From Pomphorhynchus laevis (lineage: Eukaryota; Acanthocephala; Palaeacanthocephala; Echinorhynchida; Pomphorhynchidae): a stretch of DNA of 64,000 nucleotides. Shown one piece after another: positions 23,804-36,980 of this stretch. A model generated the notes under the pieces. It saw only the letters and a program-made list of their open reading frames with translations, searched no databases and was not told where the DNA came from. The stretch is from contig WNNJ02002767.1 in NCBI GenBank assembly GCA_012934845.2, forward strand, positions 1 through 64,000, read 5' to 3'. Both the position numbers and the translations under genes were made by a program. Numbering within the stretch: position 1 is the stretch's first letter; every line of letters begins with the position of its first letter.

Positions 23804-26800
23804 GCTACCCTGCCTTGTTTACTAATAATTTCTTACCCTTTTTAGATATATTGATGGATCGAGGCTGGAAAATGGAGGAGAGTGCTAGTTTCATAAGTTT
23901 CTTTTTAGTGACAGGGGCACTATGAAAGACTACCACCTGCGATTTATTAGAGTTTAAAATAAGATTGAATGTGGGTAACTGATCTTTTAATCTTAGAAAT
24001 AAACGGATGATGTCCGAGACTACATCTTTGCACCTGCGTTTAAAAAACATGGATGTGGTATCGTCAGTGTATACCACGAAATGTTCACGTTTAAAAGCTT
24101 TGAAGAGAACAATGTAGCCAGTAAGATATAAGAAAGGAGAAAGTGGGGAGCCTTGATGCACATATGTAATCGGGTGGAACTGGAATGCATTAGGGTCGTC
24201 TTCATAATAAAACCGCTTTGTGTACACGAAAATCTACTCCCTCTTAACAATTCTCGTAGGCAATCCGAAGGAACTGAGAAAATAGATAACGAAGGGAATG
24301 GAGATACGGTCAAATGCACAAGATAATTCAAAAAACAGCCACGGCAAGCTGATGACTGTTATCTTGACAAAACTGATGCACTTCACGAATTGCTGAACGG
24401 ACCGAGCGACCTTTGAAAAACCCATGAAAACTCGGTAGGATCATATTACGCCTACTTAAATGATCGCCGATTATACGCGCAAGTGCATGTTCGTAGATGG
24501 AAACGAGAGAACTTTTAATTGAAATGGGCCGCAGGTCTTTAGGACAAGAAACCAGATTTCGAATGGTGAGGCTAAAATCATTGCGACGGACACTTCTCTT
24601 CTGTGATCGGCTGTCAAAAGCTGACAAATTCGAGAAGAGGATAGTGGAGCGACGGTTCTGCAGGTGCCCGAAAGTAGGCCCCAGGAGTAAATGATATCCG
24701 TAACGGATAAGTTCCTACTCTTAAAGTCACCCCAAGGCGGGATCGGCTTGGGATAAAGCGTGGTTTTATAATTATGAGGGCTAGTAAATTCTCCATAACT
24801 CTATCAAGGCCTACGCTATCAATCCAACCCGATGCCCACTTCCGCCAGCAGACAAACTTCTCCTTCTTGAATATCTTCCAGAATGAAGCCTGAGTGAGAC
24901 TAAGACGAGCAATACTCGTCCTGTACCTTTTTATCTGAAGCCTATATCTAGAACTCCAGTGTTCATTCGAGAAAACCTGCCTTAAGGAAGCAGCGAGATT
25001 AGGAAAGTGTAGTATTTTTGTAATAACCTTAAGTTTTGTAGGAGTGAGACTGTAAATGCGACCTTTATAGGTAGTCGAAAGTATACCGGTAGCTTGCGAA
25101 GATAGGTAGAAATTAAATTCAGTCAAGCTCTCATTCCCAATCTGGGGGAAGAGTTCGATTGCTGCCTAAAAGAAGGATACTCTAATAGGATCAAAGTAAA
25201 ACCTCCTTCTAAGCAACGTTGCTTCCTGTAGCTGCCAGCGTATTAGATCATGAGAGGTGGTCAGTTGTTGGCATGACTGCTCAGTGCAGATGAGATTTAA
25301 CAACCAAGTGTCGAGGAGTGAGTTCGTTGTTGAGCAATGAAAGGTATGGATAGGTGTTTAGTGGATAAGATAATCATTCCTGCCTCTGCAGAGTAATGCA
25401 TTAATCCAACGACCAGTTCTGTCGTTAAGTCACCGAGTAGCATGTCGTAGCCACTACTTAAAATACGATCAAGAATGTCACGGTTCTTGTGAAAATCCCC
25501 CGGTCGAATGCAGATATTGGCTAGGCTGATGCGTTTACCGTTATTGACAAGTGCTATAACTAATTAAGACATGGCTGGACACGAGAAGTTGAGTAAGATG
25601 GAGGACCTTAATGAGCATTTAACTAGGGTTAAAATACCTTGAGATAAAGAGGAGTGGGGAAAGGTTATGGACAGAGTGAAGTGTGTATAGATATGCTGTG
25701 GGATCAATCGAGTAATGTCCTGGGGTAGACAGATAGATCGAGTCACCTGAAGGACTATAACATCTGCATCTCTACCGGATAGAAGCCTAAGGGAGGAAGC
25801 ACCTTATGAATTCCACTGAAGGATATTCAGTGAACAATGCTCTTGAGTACTTCCTCAAGAAGTACTCAAGAGCCTCCCATCCCGAAGTGGGACGCCTCCC
25901 GTTTAGTCGGAACCAGAGGCGGAAAGGTCGCTTATTCCACAACCTGTTTCTACAGGTGAAGACATTCGCGCGCTGGCGTTATCTTCATTTTTCTCGGTAC
26001 TGGCTACAGCCCATATTAAGTTCTTGCATGCTAACTTAATTGGGGCTATATTCTGCAATTGGTTACCTTCAATGCTGGAGGTGAGAGGAAGGACTCTGCC
26101 AGTTGACTCATTTGAAATTATTAATCAAATTCTCAAGGTGTGCTATTGAAGCCTGATGTTTCCCATCTAAGAGTTTGATGATTTCTGAATCAGACAGCCT
26201 GTCTTCTGTGACGGACGAGACAGCCTCTACAAAAGTCGTCGGTTTAGGTTTCACGCACCGTTGTCTCTTATGGTAGGCTTTAAAAATTTTACATTTTTCA
26301 GACCACGCGGGGTGCTCACCCCCGCAGTTAGAGCAGTTTGGATTATCTACGCATTTTTCTGGATGATTAGGAGAAGTCCCGCACACTCCGCCCGTCTGGT
26401 GGAGGAACAACCCGACCACCAATGCCCCCACTGGTGAAACTTGATAAAGTGGGGATAGGTTAAAGAGTCGGTCTCCACTAATGAAAATTCCAAGTTGAAG
26501 GGGTTGGAAGACGAGATTGACAGTTTATGTGCAACATCCAGCGGAGAATTGCAGAACACAACCTTTTTTGGGGAATCTTTTTTTACCGATTATGGAACGG
26601 ATGCTAAAGATATTGTACTCTCTTTTTTACACCGATACATCTTCGTCAGCGAGGAAGGCTGGCATGTTGTTAATTTTTAACGTAGCAATGATCGGTTAGA
26701 TGTAATAGTAGCAATTTTCGAATGCGTATCATTGAAATATTTGATATACTCATTGGCTAAATGCGGGGTTGGGAAAGATATTTTAATTTCTGTCTCATAA

Positions 26801-27060
26801 TATTTAATACAGTTGAACCAAATTTTCTTTTTGAAAAGATCGGTAAATCCTTTTAGAAAGGTATTTAAAAGGCTTTGCCTTTCCAGAGGCTCTAGTAGTT
26901 TAATAACCACTAAGTTAACTAATATTGGTAACGGAGGAAGTTCCTCTCAGGAATGACTTCAGAAGTTAAAAAACATACCTTATTTTCTTCATTTGATGGA
27001 AAAATCGTTTTACTGAAAACCTTTGATCCCTTCGTCATCACTTTTTCACTCGCCTGCATT
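23804..27060 (-). mobile_element. LINE family A, copy 4 (ORF1 to RT)
   Basis: Minus strand. ORF1 begins near 27059. Its C-terminal zinc-knuckle region is at 26108-26431 with CSNCGGEHPAWSEKCKIFK, a clear counterpart of copy 1. Endonuclease remnants lie around 25750-25380. RT pieces are at 24328-24627 (CPKDLRPISI, GFFKGRSVRSA) and 23805-24227 (YTDDTTSMF, equivalent of YADD). The frame is broken repeatedly and the 3' end is missing. A 14-bp fold-back (25839-25852 with 25860-25873) sits inside, close to the ORF1/ORF2 boundary. Confidence 0.85.
25839..25873. repeat. Fold-back hairpin within LINE-A copy 4
   Basis: Arms GCTCTTGAGTACTT and its exact complement, 7-base loop. Confidence 0.85.
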
Positions 27061-27119
27061 CTTCGGAAAATATATAGTGTACCATATATAATATGGTCTT
27101 AACAGATATGGACATTTTA

Positions 27120-27275
27120 ATTTTACATTAATTCTAGCATCAATGTTCAAACCGACAAGAAACTATTTATGTATTTTTTTTACTTTTATGCTAATTTCTG
27201 AAATGCTAATAGTTTCTAGCGAAATATCAAAATAATCTGTGTTGTCGATCAACTATAACTGATTGTTCCTGGATA
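27120..27275 (+). repeat. Copy of the CTGAAGA-hairpin-GAAA repeat family
   Basis: Shares ACCGACAAGAAACTATTTATG, then CTGAAATGCTAATAG...CTAGCGAAATATCAAAATAAT, then ATCAACTATAACTGATTGTTC with the 22555-22700 copy. The CTGANGA string has lost a base in this copy. Confidence 0.7.
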
Positions 27276-27279
27276 TTTA

Positions 27280-30200
27280 AAAATTTAAAATACAGAGCAA
27301 AATGAATTTATTTCTAATAAATATTATATATGAAATTATTTTTAAACCGTGTGTGCGAATAGTAACACAAAATGCTTAATGGCTAGTAAATGCTGATGGC
27401 TAGTAAATAAAAAGATTGTCAAATTACATTCTAAATTGAAAATGAACCCGAATAATATCGAGCAATTTTTGTAACATATTTTCTCTTATATAAAGGTCGT
27501 TTTGGCCGGCATAAAATGTCATTTTTAAATTGTCAAAACAACGACGATATACACATTCAGTAAAATGCATTAATTTCTTTACAGTGATACTTGATGTATG
27601 CTGCATCAATTTATAGTATCTAAAGAACCGAATCTACTTTGCAAAGAGGTAAACCCATAATTTAAAACATTTAAGTTTACGTTGCAAATCGATTATTGAC
27701 ATTGATTGTTGGCATTTGAACATACTATTTAGCTTCATATGAAATGACATAAAATATAAGAGTTAATTTCTTGTTCGCAATTGTCTTTTGTACCAACGCC
27801 ATAAGTAAGATTTTAATGCATTCATAAAATATTAAAGGGAATATCGCATGTTCTTAAAATGTTGCATCGAGAGCGAACTCACTCTAGGTTTAACTAATAC
27901 GTAAAATGCTTTTTTCTTGAAAGCCAGATCATAAATCACAGAAAATTTTTTTATTTTATTTTGAAGCAAATTAAACGACATAACTTTATGTGTTCATAAA
28001 ATCCTCGGTTTGTATATTGCACACACAGTCTATAAAAATTTCCACTGAAAATCATTAAAAGATTTTGCAGAATAACTTTTTATTTTTAAAACTGTTGAGC
28101 AAAATTTGATCACTTAATGTCAATCTTTTCAGATATCTAAGATATTAAATCTTTTCAGATCTTTTGTTCTTTTGATTGTTTAAACAAAATCTTCTCGAAA
28201 CTTATGAACAATTTTTAATATAAAATTATCCAGAATATTGGAAAATATTGAGATCAAGCGATCAAAATTCAAAATAACAAAATGAATAAACATCAATTAT
28301 TTTTAATAATTTTTATTGCAGTAATTACAAATATATTATAGATTGATTTTTAATCTACAAAGTATCTGTAAAGTATTAATAAATAAAGTATTTTTAATCT
28401 ATAAAGTATCTCTTTTTCATCTATAAAGTATTGTTAATCGATATATAATAAAATAATAAATCTATTATTGTAAATTAAATTATTATTAATAATGATTATT
28501 AATAATTATTATAATTATGTATAATTACGGGGTAAAAATTATCATAATTTTTACCCCATGCCGAGAGGCGCAGTGGGTTCAATAACACCTCTTCATTAAT
28601 ATTACTATTATATAATAATAGTAATATAATAGTAATAATATAATATTAATAATATAATAGTAAAAATATAATAATATAATATTATTATATTGCTATTTAT
28701 TATTATAATTATTAATTCAAATTAATTAATCTATTGTTTATCTATAATTTATAATTTATCTATAATTTATTTTTTACTTTTATTATTTACTTTTATTAGT
28801 ACGAAATAATTTTGTTTAATTGGAGAAATAAAATGTTGCTAATTATAGCCTCATTTATGAATAAGCTGCAGTTATAAATATTGCGATATGCGAATAAAAA
28901 TACTATTTACAGATATTATATAGTTTATGTTTAAAGATGTACTCCGAAGATTTTATTTACAAATAGCTATTAGCTTACAAGCGCTTATATAATAATATTT
29001 ATAACAATAATAATTTTAACAAAGAGGTATATTTATTATATAAGTATATTCTTTATAATATTGTTATTTTTCTAAAAGAAAATTTAATATTACAAAATGA
29101 TAAAAGTTTAATTCTTACAAATAAGTATAAATTTAAAGACTAATAATATTTCTTGAATATCACTTTTTAGAAGAATACTATTATTTTTTAGTAAATTACA
29201 AATAGAAGAATAACGCCAGATTTGAAATACACAATTCTTCCTGATTAGTTACAGCCTTATTTCATGCATTCATTTGCTGCAGTAAACGATTAACAAAATC
29301 GTTTAATTGTACTGCTCCATTCAAGCAGATATTGAAAAGATCACGAACATTTGCTTAGTATAATGCTTAGAAATTTTCTGCAAAATTAAGTGATCTTAAG
29401 CATGATAAATCCTAAATCATTAAATTTTATCAGCTGCTTTAAATGCTAACTACAATATATTAAATTTAAAAAATTTATTATAGAATTAATTGTGAGTACA
29501 GAGTGCGAAAATTGTTTACATAAGTAAATAAATGCAATGTTTTATTTTCAATTTGTTCAATTTTTAATGTTATAGTGTTAATGTTAAATTGTTAGCCTGG
29601 AAGAATTTAACACATTTGCTATTTACATGCATTTTTATACAAAATTTTAAAATCTATATTTTATTTGCTACTCTAATTAACAAATACAACTCTAAGAAAT
29701 ATTTCATTACAAAAAAATATTTAAAATTATATAATTATAGTGTAATTTTACGCTGAAATAAAGTTTGTCTATAATAATAAATTTAAAAATTTTCTTTAAA
29801 ATATTTGAAATATCATTGCTCAGTCATTAACTAATATTCGGAATTCTTATTTGTAATCTATAATGCATTTGTGGATATCATAGTACATATTCTGCAATGT
29901 AGTTGATAATACGGAATGTACCAAAATAAATATAATTTTTATGCGATTTTTAATTTCAAATAATTGCAAAAGTCATTTAGCCAGTATTTTGAATGATTTC
30001 ATACTTTAATTTAATACTCGTGAAACTTGCCTATAAAGTTTCTTAATTGTGGTTAGATTTTAATTAGAAATATTAATTACGAATTTTGAGGCAATTCTTT
30101 TGAATAATTGGCATGTATCTTTAACATACATGATGATTATTGTTGAAAAATAAATAAAACAATAATTTAAGCTACAATTTTAGATCCTAAAAAATATTTA

Positions 30201-31690
30201 ATTAATAATTATTAATGTTTAATAGTAGTTTATAGTTTTTATAAAGAAATGATGAAATGTTACAGCTTAAGTTTTGTTATACCTCGAGATAATGAATTTT
30301 GATAATTTTAATAAATATTTTATAAACAACTACACTACACTTATTGACGTCATATATTGCATTTTTAACGCTAGAAAATGAACCTTACTGGACACATTCG
30401 ACGTTATTTTAAATAGCTACAACTGGTTAGCCTTTTTGAACTAAAAATGACTCTTAAAATTCAAAATATTAGCTGACACTGAGAAAATTATATCTATTGA
30501 ACTACTGATTAAAGTAGTTACATCTATCAGCATATTAAAGTTACAATTGTCAAAAATAACTGCAACATTGTGTAATTTGAAACCAATTTCGAAAAATTTT
30601 ATTACATCGCAGGATCCCTCGAGTTGCTTTTACCAAACACCAAGAAGATCACAATATAAGATTGCTACAAGCATAACGTGATAACAGTTGTCTTTTCAGT
30701 ACTGTCTCTTAGCTTGGAAATATAATTTCGCAGAATATCTGTCTAATCGATGTTTGCATTACTTGTTTTGACTAGGTATCAATGTAATACTATAAAATAC
30801 TGCTATTTGTATTTTGTTACAACCTGATTTAATTAAGTATTAGCAATCGCAATGCCTAGAAATATACTCTTTAAACAATTCCCCTATCCTATTTACAATA
30901 AGTTCGAAAGAAACTCCTCAACAATGTCTTTCATTATCATAAAATCGTTTTGAATATCTGTAAATTATAGATATGGTTTCGACAAAAGCAGAGCGTTATG
31001 ATTCTGTACGTTTTTGACAACTTTGAGATTTCTTTTACATTCATTCTTACGTACATATACAAGTTTATAGAGGCCATGCATAAAGCTCTTCGACAATAAT
31101 TGTATCAAAATACAACATTTGGTTTGTTACCGAAATGCAATATTGACAGCTTAATGTGCTCTGCGGTACTGCAGCTTTGCTTTTTTAGCGTATTATGTAT
31201 AATGTGAGTCAAGAAATAAAATGGGGTCTCATTTTATTTATTGACTCATATTAAATAAATAATTAAATAAATCTAAATATAATCTAAAATTATTTTAAGG
31301 TTATGAACGATCAAAAACAACTGATGTTCCAAATTGTTTCAATCGATATACCAGTTGTTATTAATGTAGGCTATATGTACTACAATAAAAACATTAAAAT
31401 AGTAGAATAGAACAGATAAAATCATCCTAAGCATATATATGTTTGTTTAACGATCAACATTATGTTTATGCCGATCTATTTATATGCCATCTTAATGCAA
31501 GATTTTAATTTCGGCATCTGTGGTTTAAAATAATTACATTTAGATTAAATAGCATCTAATATTATTGTCAAGACAAAAAATTGAATTTAAAGTGAAATAA
31601 TAATTAATTTAATATAGAGAAAATATAATGCATTAAATGTATTTTAATTAATGATTTTATGAAAATAATTGTATATAACAACTAATTACG
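27280..31690. other. Long AT-rich stretch without recognisable genes
   Basis: No supported coding region. A 14-bp perfect fold-back with a single-base loop lies at 28529-28542 and 28544-28557, next to simple ATA/TTA repeats (28590-28700). An imperfect fold-back spans about 31200-31255. Confidence 0.45.
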
Positions 31691-31727
31691 ACACTATATA
31701 TATGGCTTAATTATGACGAGATATATA

Positions 31728-32390
31728 TTATTGCTCGAGATTGAGAATATCAATTCTTTCCATATGTTTGGGTTAGTTTTTGAATCGAGCATATTCTTCA
31801 GCCTGCAAACTCTTGTCACTCCTAGACGGTCATGTGATAGCCGGCAGTCATCGTCAGTAAGATGAACTCTCACACGCCGTTTCGGCTGCCTCTGTGACAT
31901 TGAAAAAATGCATTTCTATGTAAAAATACAAATACATTTCCACGCAAATGTAAAAATACATTTCCATTTGCAGGGTGAAGAATATGCTCGAATCAAAAAC
32001 TTACCCAAACATATGGAAAGAATTGCTATTTGCAATCTCGAGCAATATCGATTTAAACAAAACTTTAAGATTACACAGAAAGAATTGATTTATTCAATCT
32101 CGGTTTCTTACAGTCAAGCATCAGTAAGTTTATCCTCTGGTTGTTAATGATGGTCTACATTGCAAATTGTAAGATTTAAGAGCTAACTCCACCCACAATT
32201 TCAGCTAAATGTCGGAAATGTATTTTTACAATGTCACAGAGGCAGCCGCAACGGCGTATAAAGTTCATATTACTGACGATGGCTGCCGGCTATCACATGA
32301 CCGTCTAGGAGTAACGAGAGTTTGCAAGCTGGAGAATATGCTTGATTCAAACACCTACCCATATATATGTATATTGTTTCGTGTAGGATC
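31728..32390. repeat. Family B repeat: inverted pair plus a partial copy, with pseudoknot-like pairing
   Basis: Left copy 31728-31905 on the minus strand, right copy 32215-32390 on the + strand, and a partial + copy at 31960-32050. Both full copies contain GGCAGCC-G(A/C)AACGG, then CTGACGAT, then G(A/G)CTGCC, then CATGACCGTC. The segments GGCAGCC/GGCTGCC and ACGG/CCGT can pair and cross each other. The family is a diverged relative of the motif in the 392-bp array, sharing TCACA at one end and GGAGTGA at the other. The open frames at 31694-31900 and 32209-32394 look alike only because the repeat is shared. Confidence 0.75.
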
Positions 32391-32394
32391 ATGA

Positions 32395-32742
32395 AGATCG
32401 ATTGAAATCGGGACTGGTGATCCTTTGATGGATGCTTATTTATGTATTGAATAGTTGTATTGAATATATATAGAAAGTATCAATAGGGTTATTTGAACCA
32501 CAGCTTGGGATCTTTGTTTCTGTCGGATTCATAAATATATCAAAATAGGTAATATTCTACAATACTGTAGAATATTGTATTGTGCTACTGACGAAGGGGT
32601 AACCCGAAAACGTTTTTAAATAAAATTACAAAGGAAGCTTGGTTTAATTTTATATACTTACCTATTTATATATAACTGTTTTCCTCAAAACGAGCTGTAA
32701 ACACCAGGCAGCATTCTATAAAACCCCATCAGACTAAGAAAT
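32395..32742 (+). repeat. Possible Penelope-type terminal segment with a hammerhead-like core
   Basis: At 32588-32609 the + strand reads CTGACGA, A, GGG-GTAA-CCC, GAAA, then ACGTTTTTAAATAAAATTAC. A CTGANGA-short stem-GAAA(A)CG signature near the terminus is known from Penelope-like elements. No RT is attached here, so assignment to that class is inference. Confidence 0.45.
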
Positions 32743-34270
32743 AGAAACGAATAATTCTTGAAATATTCAAAGTGGTTCGTATGCCATACATCCTATGTGT
32801 GACGATAAATTTTCAAAACAGCAGTCGCGTTTCGCTCAAGCGGAGGTCATCAGTACTATGACCACAATAGTCATCCATAAACACCTTAACACACGCTTAA
32901 ACAGTGTTTAAGGCTCGAAAAACAGAACTACCCTTTTATCTGAATCATCACAGAGAATTTAGCTTGGGCTCTGTGCATGGTAATGTGTATTGCTGTTAAT
33001 CCATGTATTAGGCACTATTTTCTTTTTAACTGAAAACAGTTTTACAGATACACATTTAAGTATACAAATATATAAAAGATAATTTGTTGTTACATCTGCC
33101 ATGGGACTCACACCGGTATACTTATAAATAAATCACTATGCTTTCCTGACGGGGATGCATAAGCAACAGGCATCATTATATATATCGTCATCAAACCAGA
33201 TATAGAACAGAATTATTCTGCAATATTCAAAGTCGCTACGCATGCCCAGTCATCCTGTGTGTGACCACAAACTTTCAAAACGTCAAACGCGTTCCGCTCT
33301 AACGGAGTTCACCAGTACCGTGATCACAATAATCATGATTTGGCACCTTTACACACGCTTAAACAGTGTTTAAAGCTCGAAAAGCAGAATAACCCTTAAT
33401 CTGAATCATCAGATGTAATTTAGCAAAAGCTCTGTGCATGGCAGCGCGTATTGCAATTTAACCATGCATCAGGCACTAAATTCCTTTTAATAGAAATGCT
33501 GTTTTACAGGGACACTTTAAAGTGTACAAATATATGAAGTGTAATTTGTTGTTACACCTACCCTGGGACACACACCGATACTCACAAATAAATCCATGTT
33601 TTCCCTATAAGGAAACATTGTGGTCACTATACTGATATACTCCGTTAGAGCAAAACGCTTCTGCATTTGTTAAAGTGTGTCGTCACATATAGGATAATAA
33701 TTCCTTTATTTAATAACAAACAACTATATTAGCTTGTAAAATGTGCATGCATTAAAAATTAATATCATAAGAGATATTTCAAAATCAAAAAGAAGAGAAA
33801 AAAGAATAATGTTACAATATTCAGTTCAGAAAACGAACAGCAGAGGGGAACGCTTTTTTGATTTTTCCGTTCGAATAAATGGTACCTCCAGTCTTCTTTT
33901 ATGTCTTAAGTTATGATTGAAAGCTTTTTATTCCAAAAACTCAATTATAAGCTCATAATTTAGTAAAAACACCGCTTTATTAATGAGTATGTATGAGAAG
34001 ATTAGTTCCATTGGTACAAAAGGGACACCGATAATCTTGCTAGTGTATCCTCGATAAGTTAATTTGTAGCGACTTTGAATATTGCAAGAATAATTCGGTC
34101 CTATTTATTAGTTTGATGTGTGTATTTAGAATGCTGCCTTGTGTATAAATCTTTATGCGGGGAAACAGTGATTTATTTATGAGTGATTATTAACAGTGAT
34201 TTATTTATTTACACTTGACCAGGGACACCGGTAAGTGTCCCTGGTCAGGTGTAACAACAAATTATATATA
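32743..34270. repeat. Direct pair of ~400-bp units plus inverted partial copies
   Basis: Units at about 32743-33135 and 33205-33605 share CGCTTAAACAGTGTTTAA, AATTTGTTGTTACA and a core. The core reads on the minus strand CTGATGA-C-CTC-CGCTT-GAG-C-GAAACGCG (32830-32853; degenerate in unit 2 at 33291-33315). Partial copies in the opposite orientation lie at 33615-33710 (core 33632-33656), near 34000-34110 and at 34206-34268. The last holds an 18-bp near-perfect hairpin, 34211-34228 with 34235-34252. No protein is encoded. Tandem non-coding units with a hammerhead-like core recall retrozymes. Confidence 0.7.
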
Positions 34271-35969
34271 GTAAAAAATAATGCTAGTTTTTGCCGATAG
34301 AGTCTTATGACCGAAATATAAATAATCTATCATATAAAAAATATTATATAAATATATTTAATGTACATTATAAATAAATATAATATTTATATTTATAAAT
34401 ATTATATATATTATAATATTATTTTTTAATTATTATTTAAAAATAAAGTATGATGAATAAATATGAAATCATTAATGACTTAACAATAGTTATTAGCGAA
34501 ATATTCATTTTAAATAATTTAATTCTGTTGTAGATCAAATATTTAATACACTTTGAATAAACACTTAATGGAGCTTTATTTACATGCTGTATTTTGTCTT
34601 GAAATATTTCAAATAGGATGCCAGGCATGATAAAAAGGCTAAACATGATCATTTTGGATTAAATGATCATGATTATTGCCATTAAATTTTGATGTGTCGT
34701 TTTTTTATTTTATGAAACTGTAACTTGATGATAATAAACTGTAAACTGGGAATAACAGCAAATTTTTTTAATGGCATTCGTACCTAAATGTTCAAGTGTA
34801 TTTATATTTACAAAATCTACTAATTTCGTCAATTAAACTGAAACCTATTATGTCTAAAAACCCGAAACATTTTTGCCCTTATTTCTCATTCACAATCCTC
34901 TTTGTTATCGTTTACAATAAAATTGTGAATTAATGTGATAAAACATGCGGAGAATTTATTAAATTTTTTATTAAAATTTATAAACAATAACAACACATTT
35001 ATATTTACAACACACTTATGACTATTTTTATTTTAGATATTAATCATTTCTATTATATATTTTTCATCCTTATCAATTAAAAGTTTAGAATGAGTAGGAC
35101 CACTTGAAATTGGCATTGAAGGTTACTTGTGCAAGGGTAATTCTCGCAGTTATTTTTTTATATTTGAACAAAATTACGTGTAGAGTTGATCTTTCAAGTT
35201 ACAGTTGTATATTTACGAAAAGCGCTATTATATTCATTCATTTAATGCGAAAACTATAATCTATAACTGAGTTAGCACGATGCAATTCTATTAATGATAG
35301 CTTTTAAATATAACGTTTAGATTATCGACGAACACCGGTATTGAAATTTAACGGCCTAGAAGCTAAAAGAATATTTATTACGAAGAAAGCCACAAGCCTT
35401 CTAGTCATAGCTGTAAGTTGGCGCCATTTTGAATATGTAATTTTAATACATTTAAATCGTTATCTTAATGCTATTGCAGAGGATTTTTATCTCTCAAAGA
35501 TAATAATATCCGTTAGTTAAATAATATTATTCGAAAGTAAATGAAGGTATTGAGTTTCTACTTCGCTATTATACAAAGAGTACGCAAAATTTTATATTTA
35601 ATATTTAAAGGGTACATTTTAAATCTATTATTATAATTAGCGAATGAACAAAAACTCATCAATAAAAATCCCCAAACAACCTGTTTTGTAGGGTTTATTT
35701 TAATAAATCCCAATATTTAATAAAATGTATTAATTTTTAAAACAGTTTAATATTTCATTTAATCAAATGTTACATTTAAGTTGAATTTGTAGCAATTAAT
35801 TCAAAATGTTCAGTTAATTCGACTTTGATCAAAATAAAATTAACTCCATAGAGCTTAATGTGCAAACAAATAAGAAAGATGCAGTTCATCTCCGTGTGTA
35901 CCATTTCCTAATCGTAGGCTTTTCTATATATCGAAGACTGAAATCGGTTTTAGGATCCAAAAAATATAA
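34271..35969. other. AT-rich stretch, nothing recognised
   Basis: Strongly AT-rich, especially 34300-34450. No supported gene. Confidence 0.4.
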
Positions 35970-36980
35970 AGCGATTTTCCTGCTGGCTAGGTAGCTGGTT
36001 AGACCACAAAAATCGAAAAAAATAAAGAACAAAAAATCAAATTCTTATCTCAGTTTTCTTCTCCGATGATACCATTGCTTCCACCACTCATTAAAGAATT
36101 TATATGATATGATGATATAAACAACTTATTTACACAACTTATAGCTTTCTCGGTGAAAATGTGTGTACTTCATTAGGCAATATCGAAAAACATATTGGAG
36201 TGAGAAAGTAAATGTGTTACTCATTCGATAATGTATAAAAAGTATATAGGTAGCTGATTAGACCACAAAAAGGAAAAAAATAAAGAATAAAAAATCAAAT
36301 TCTTATCTCAGTTTTCTTCTCCGATGATACCATTGCTTCCACCAGTCATTTAATCTACACATTTTCTTTGTCCGTTTATGTCCTTAGCCTCCAGGAGCTA
36401 TGATGCTGTGACCACTACAAATATTCATACTTGTGGATAAATGCTTGTTGATAATGGATTGCGTCATAATCCATTGACCAGTTTCGGAAACATACATCAT
36501 CGTACAACGCACAATGAATGTATAAAAAGTATATCTTATTTTATAGGAGAAATTGTGTGTTCTAATAATCATAGAAATTTATTAAGTCTATTTATGTATA
36601 ATGTACTAAGAAAAAATATCAAATGAAAAATATAGAATTATCTACAATGTAACCGTTTCAACAACCCCACAGAACTTTGCCGATTAACTCTTTTATTGAT
36701 TAATTCTTAACTTTAATTTCTTCAATTAAGCTTTTGAATTTTATATATTTTTTAATTGTAATCAATAATTTGCTAAGTAATTTATTAAACAATACATCTT
36801 TAAGTAAAATCGTCTACTTTTAAGTTGTATCTTCACAATATTTCATCTATTGTTCGTAAAATGATTTTTAATTATTACATTATTTTTACTTTCTCAGTGA
36901 AGATGTGTGCACTTCTTTAGGCAATATTGAAAAACATTAAAGTGAAAACGTAAATGTGTTGCTCATTCGATATTGTTAGT
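35970..36980. repeat. Two interleaved direct-repeat pairs
   Basis: Pair 1: about 35988-36090 and 36246-36350, sharing GGTAGCTG-TTAGACCACAAAAA and TCTTCTCCGATGATACCATTG. Pair 2: about 36143-36235 and 36890-36980, sharing TTAGGCAATAT and AACGTAAATGTGTT-type blocks. The open frame 36441-36626 between them is not recognisable. Confidence 0.6.

Noticed and set aside
31694-32394. Two similar ~60-residue frames as a duplicated gene
   Set aside because: The shared segment is a repeat in inverted orientation with better evidence for nucleic-acid pairing than for protein conservation.
36441-36626. 61-residue + frame between direct repeats
   Set aside because: No recognisable domain, and the surroundings are repeats.
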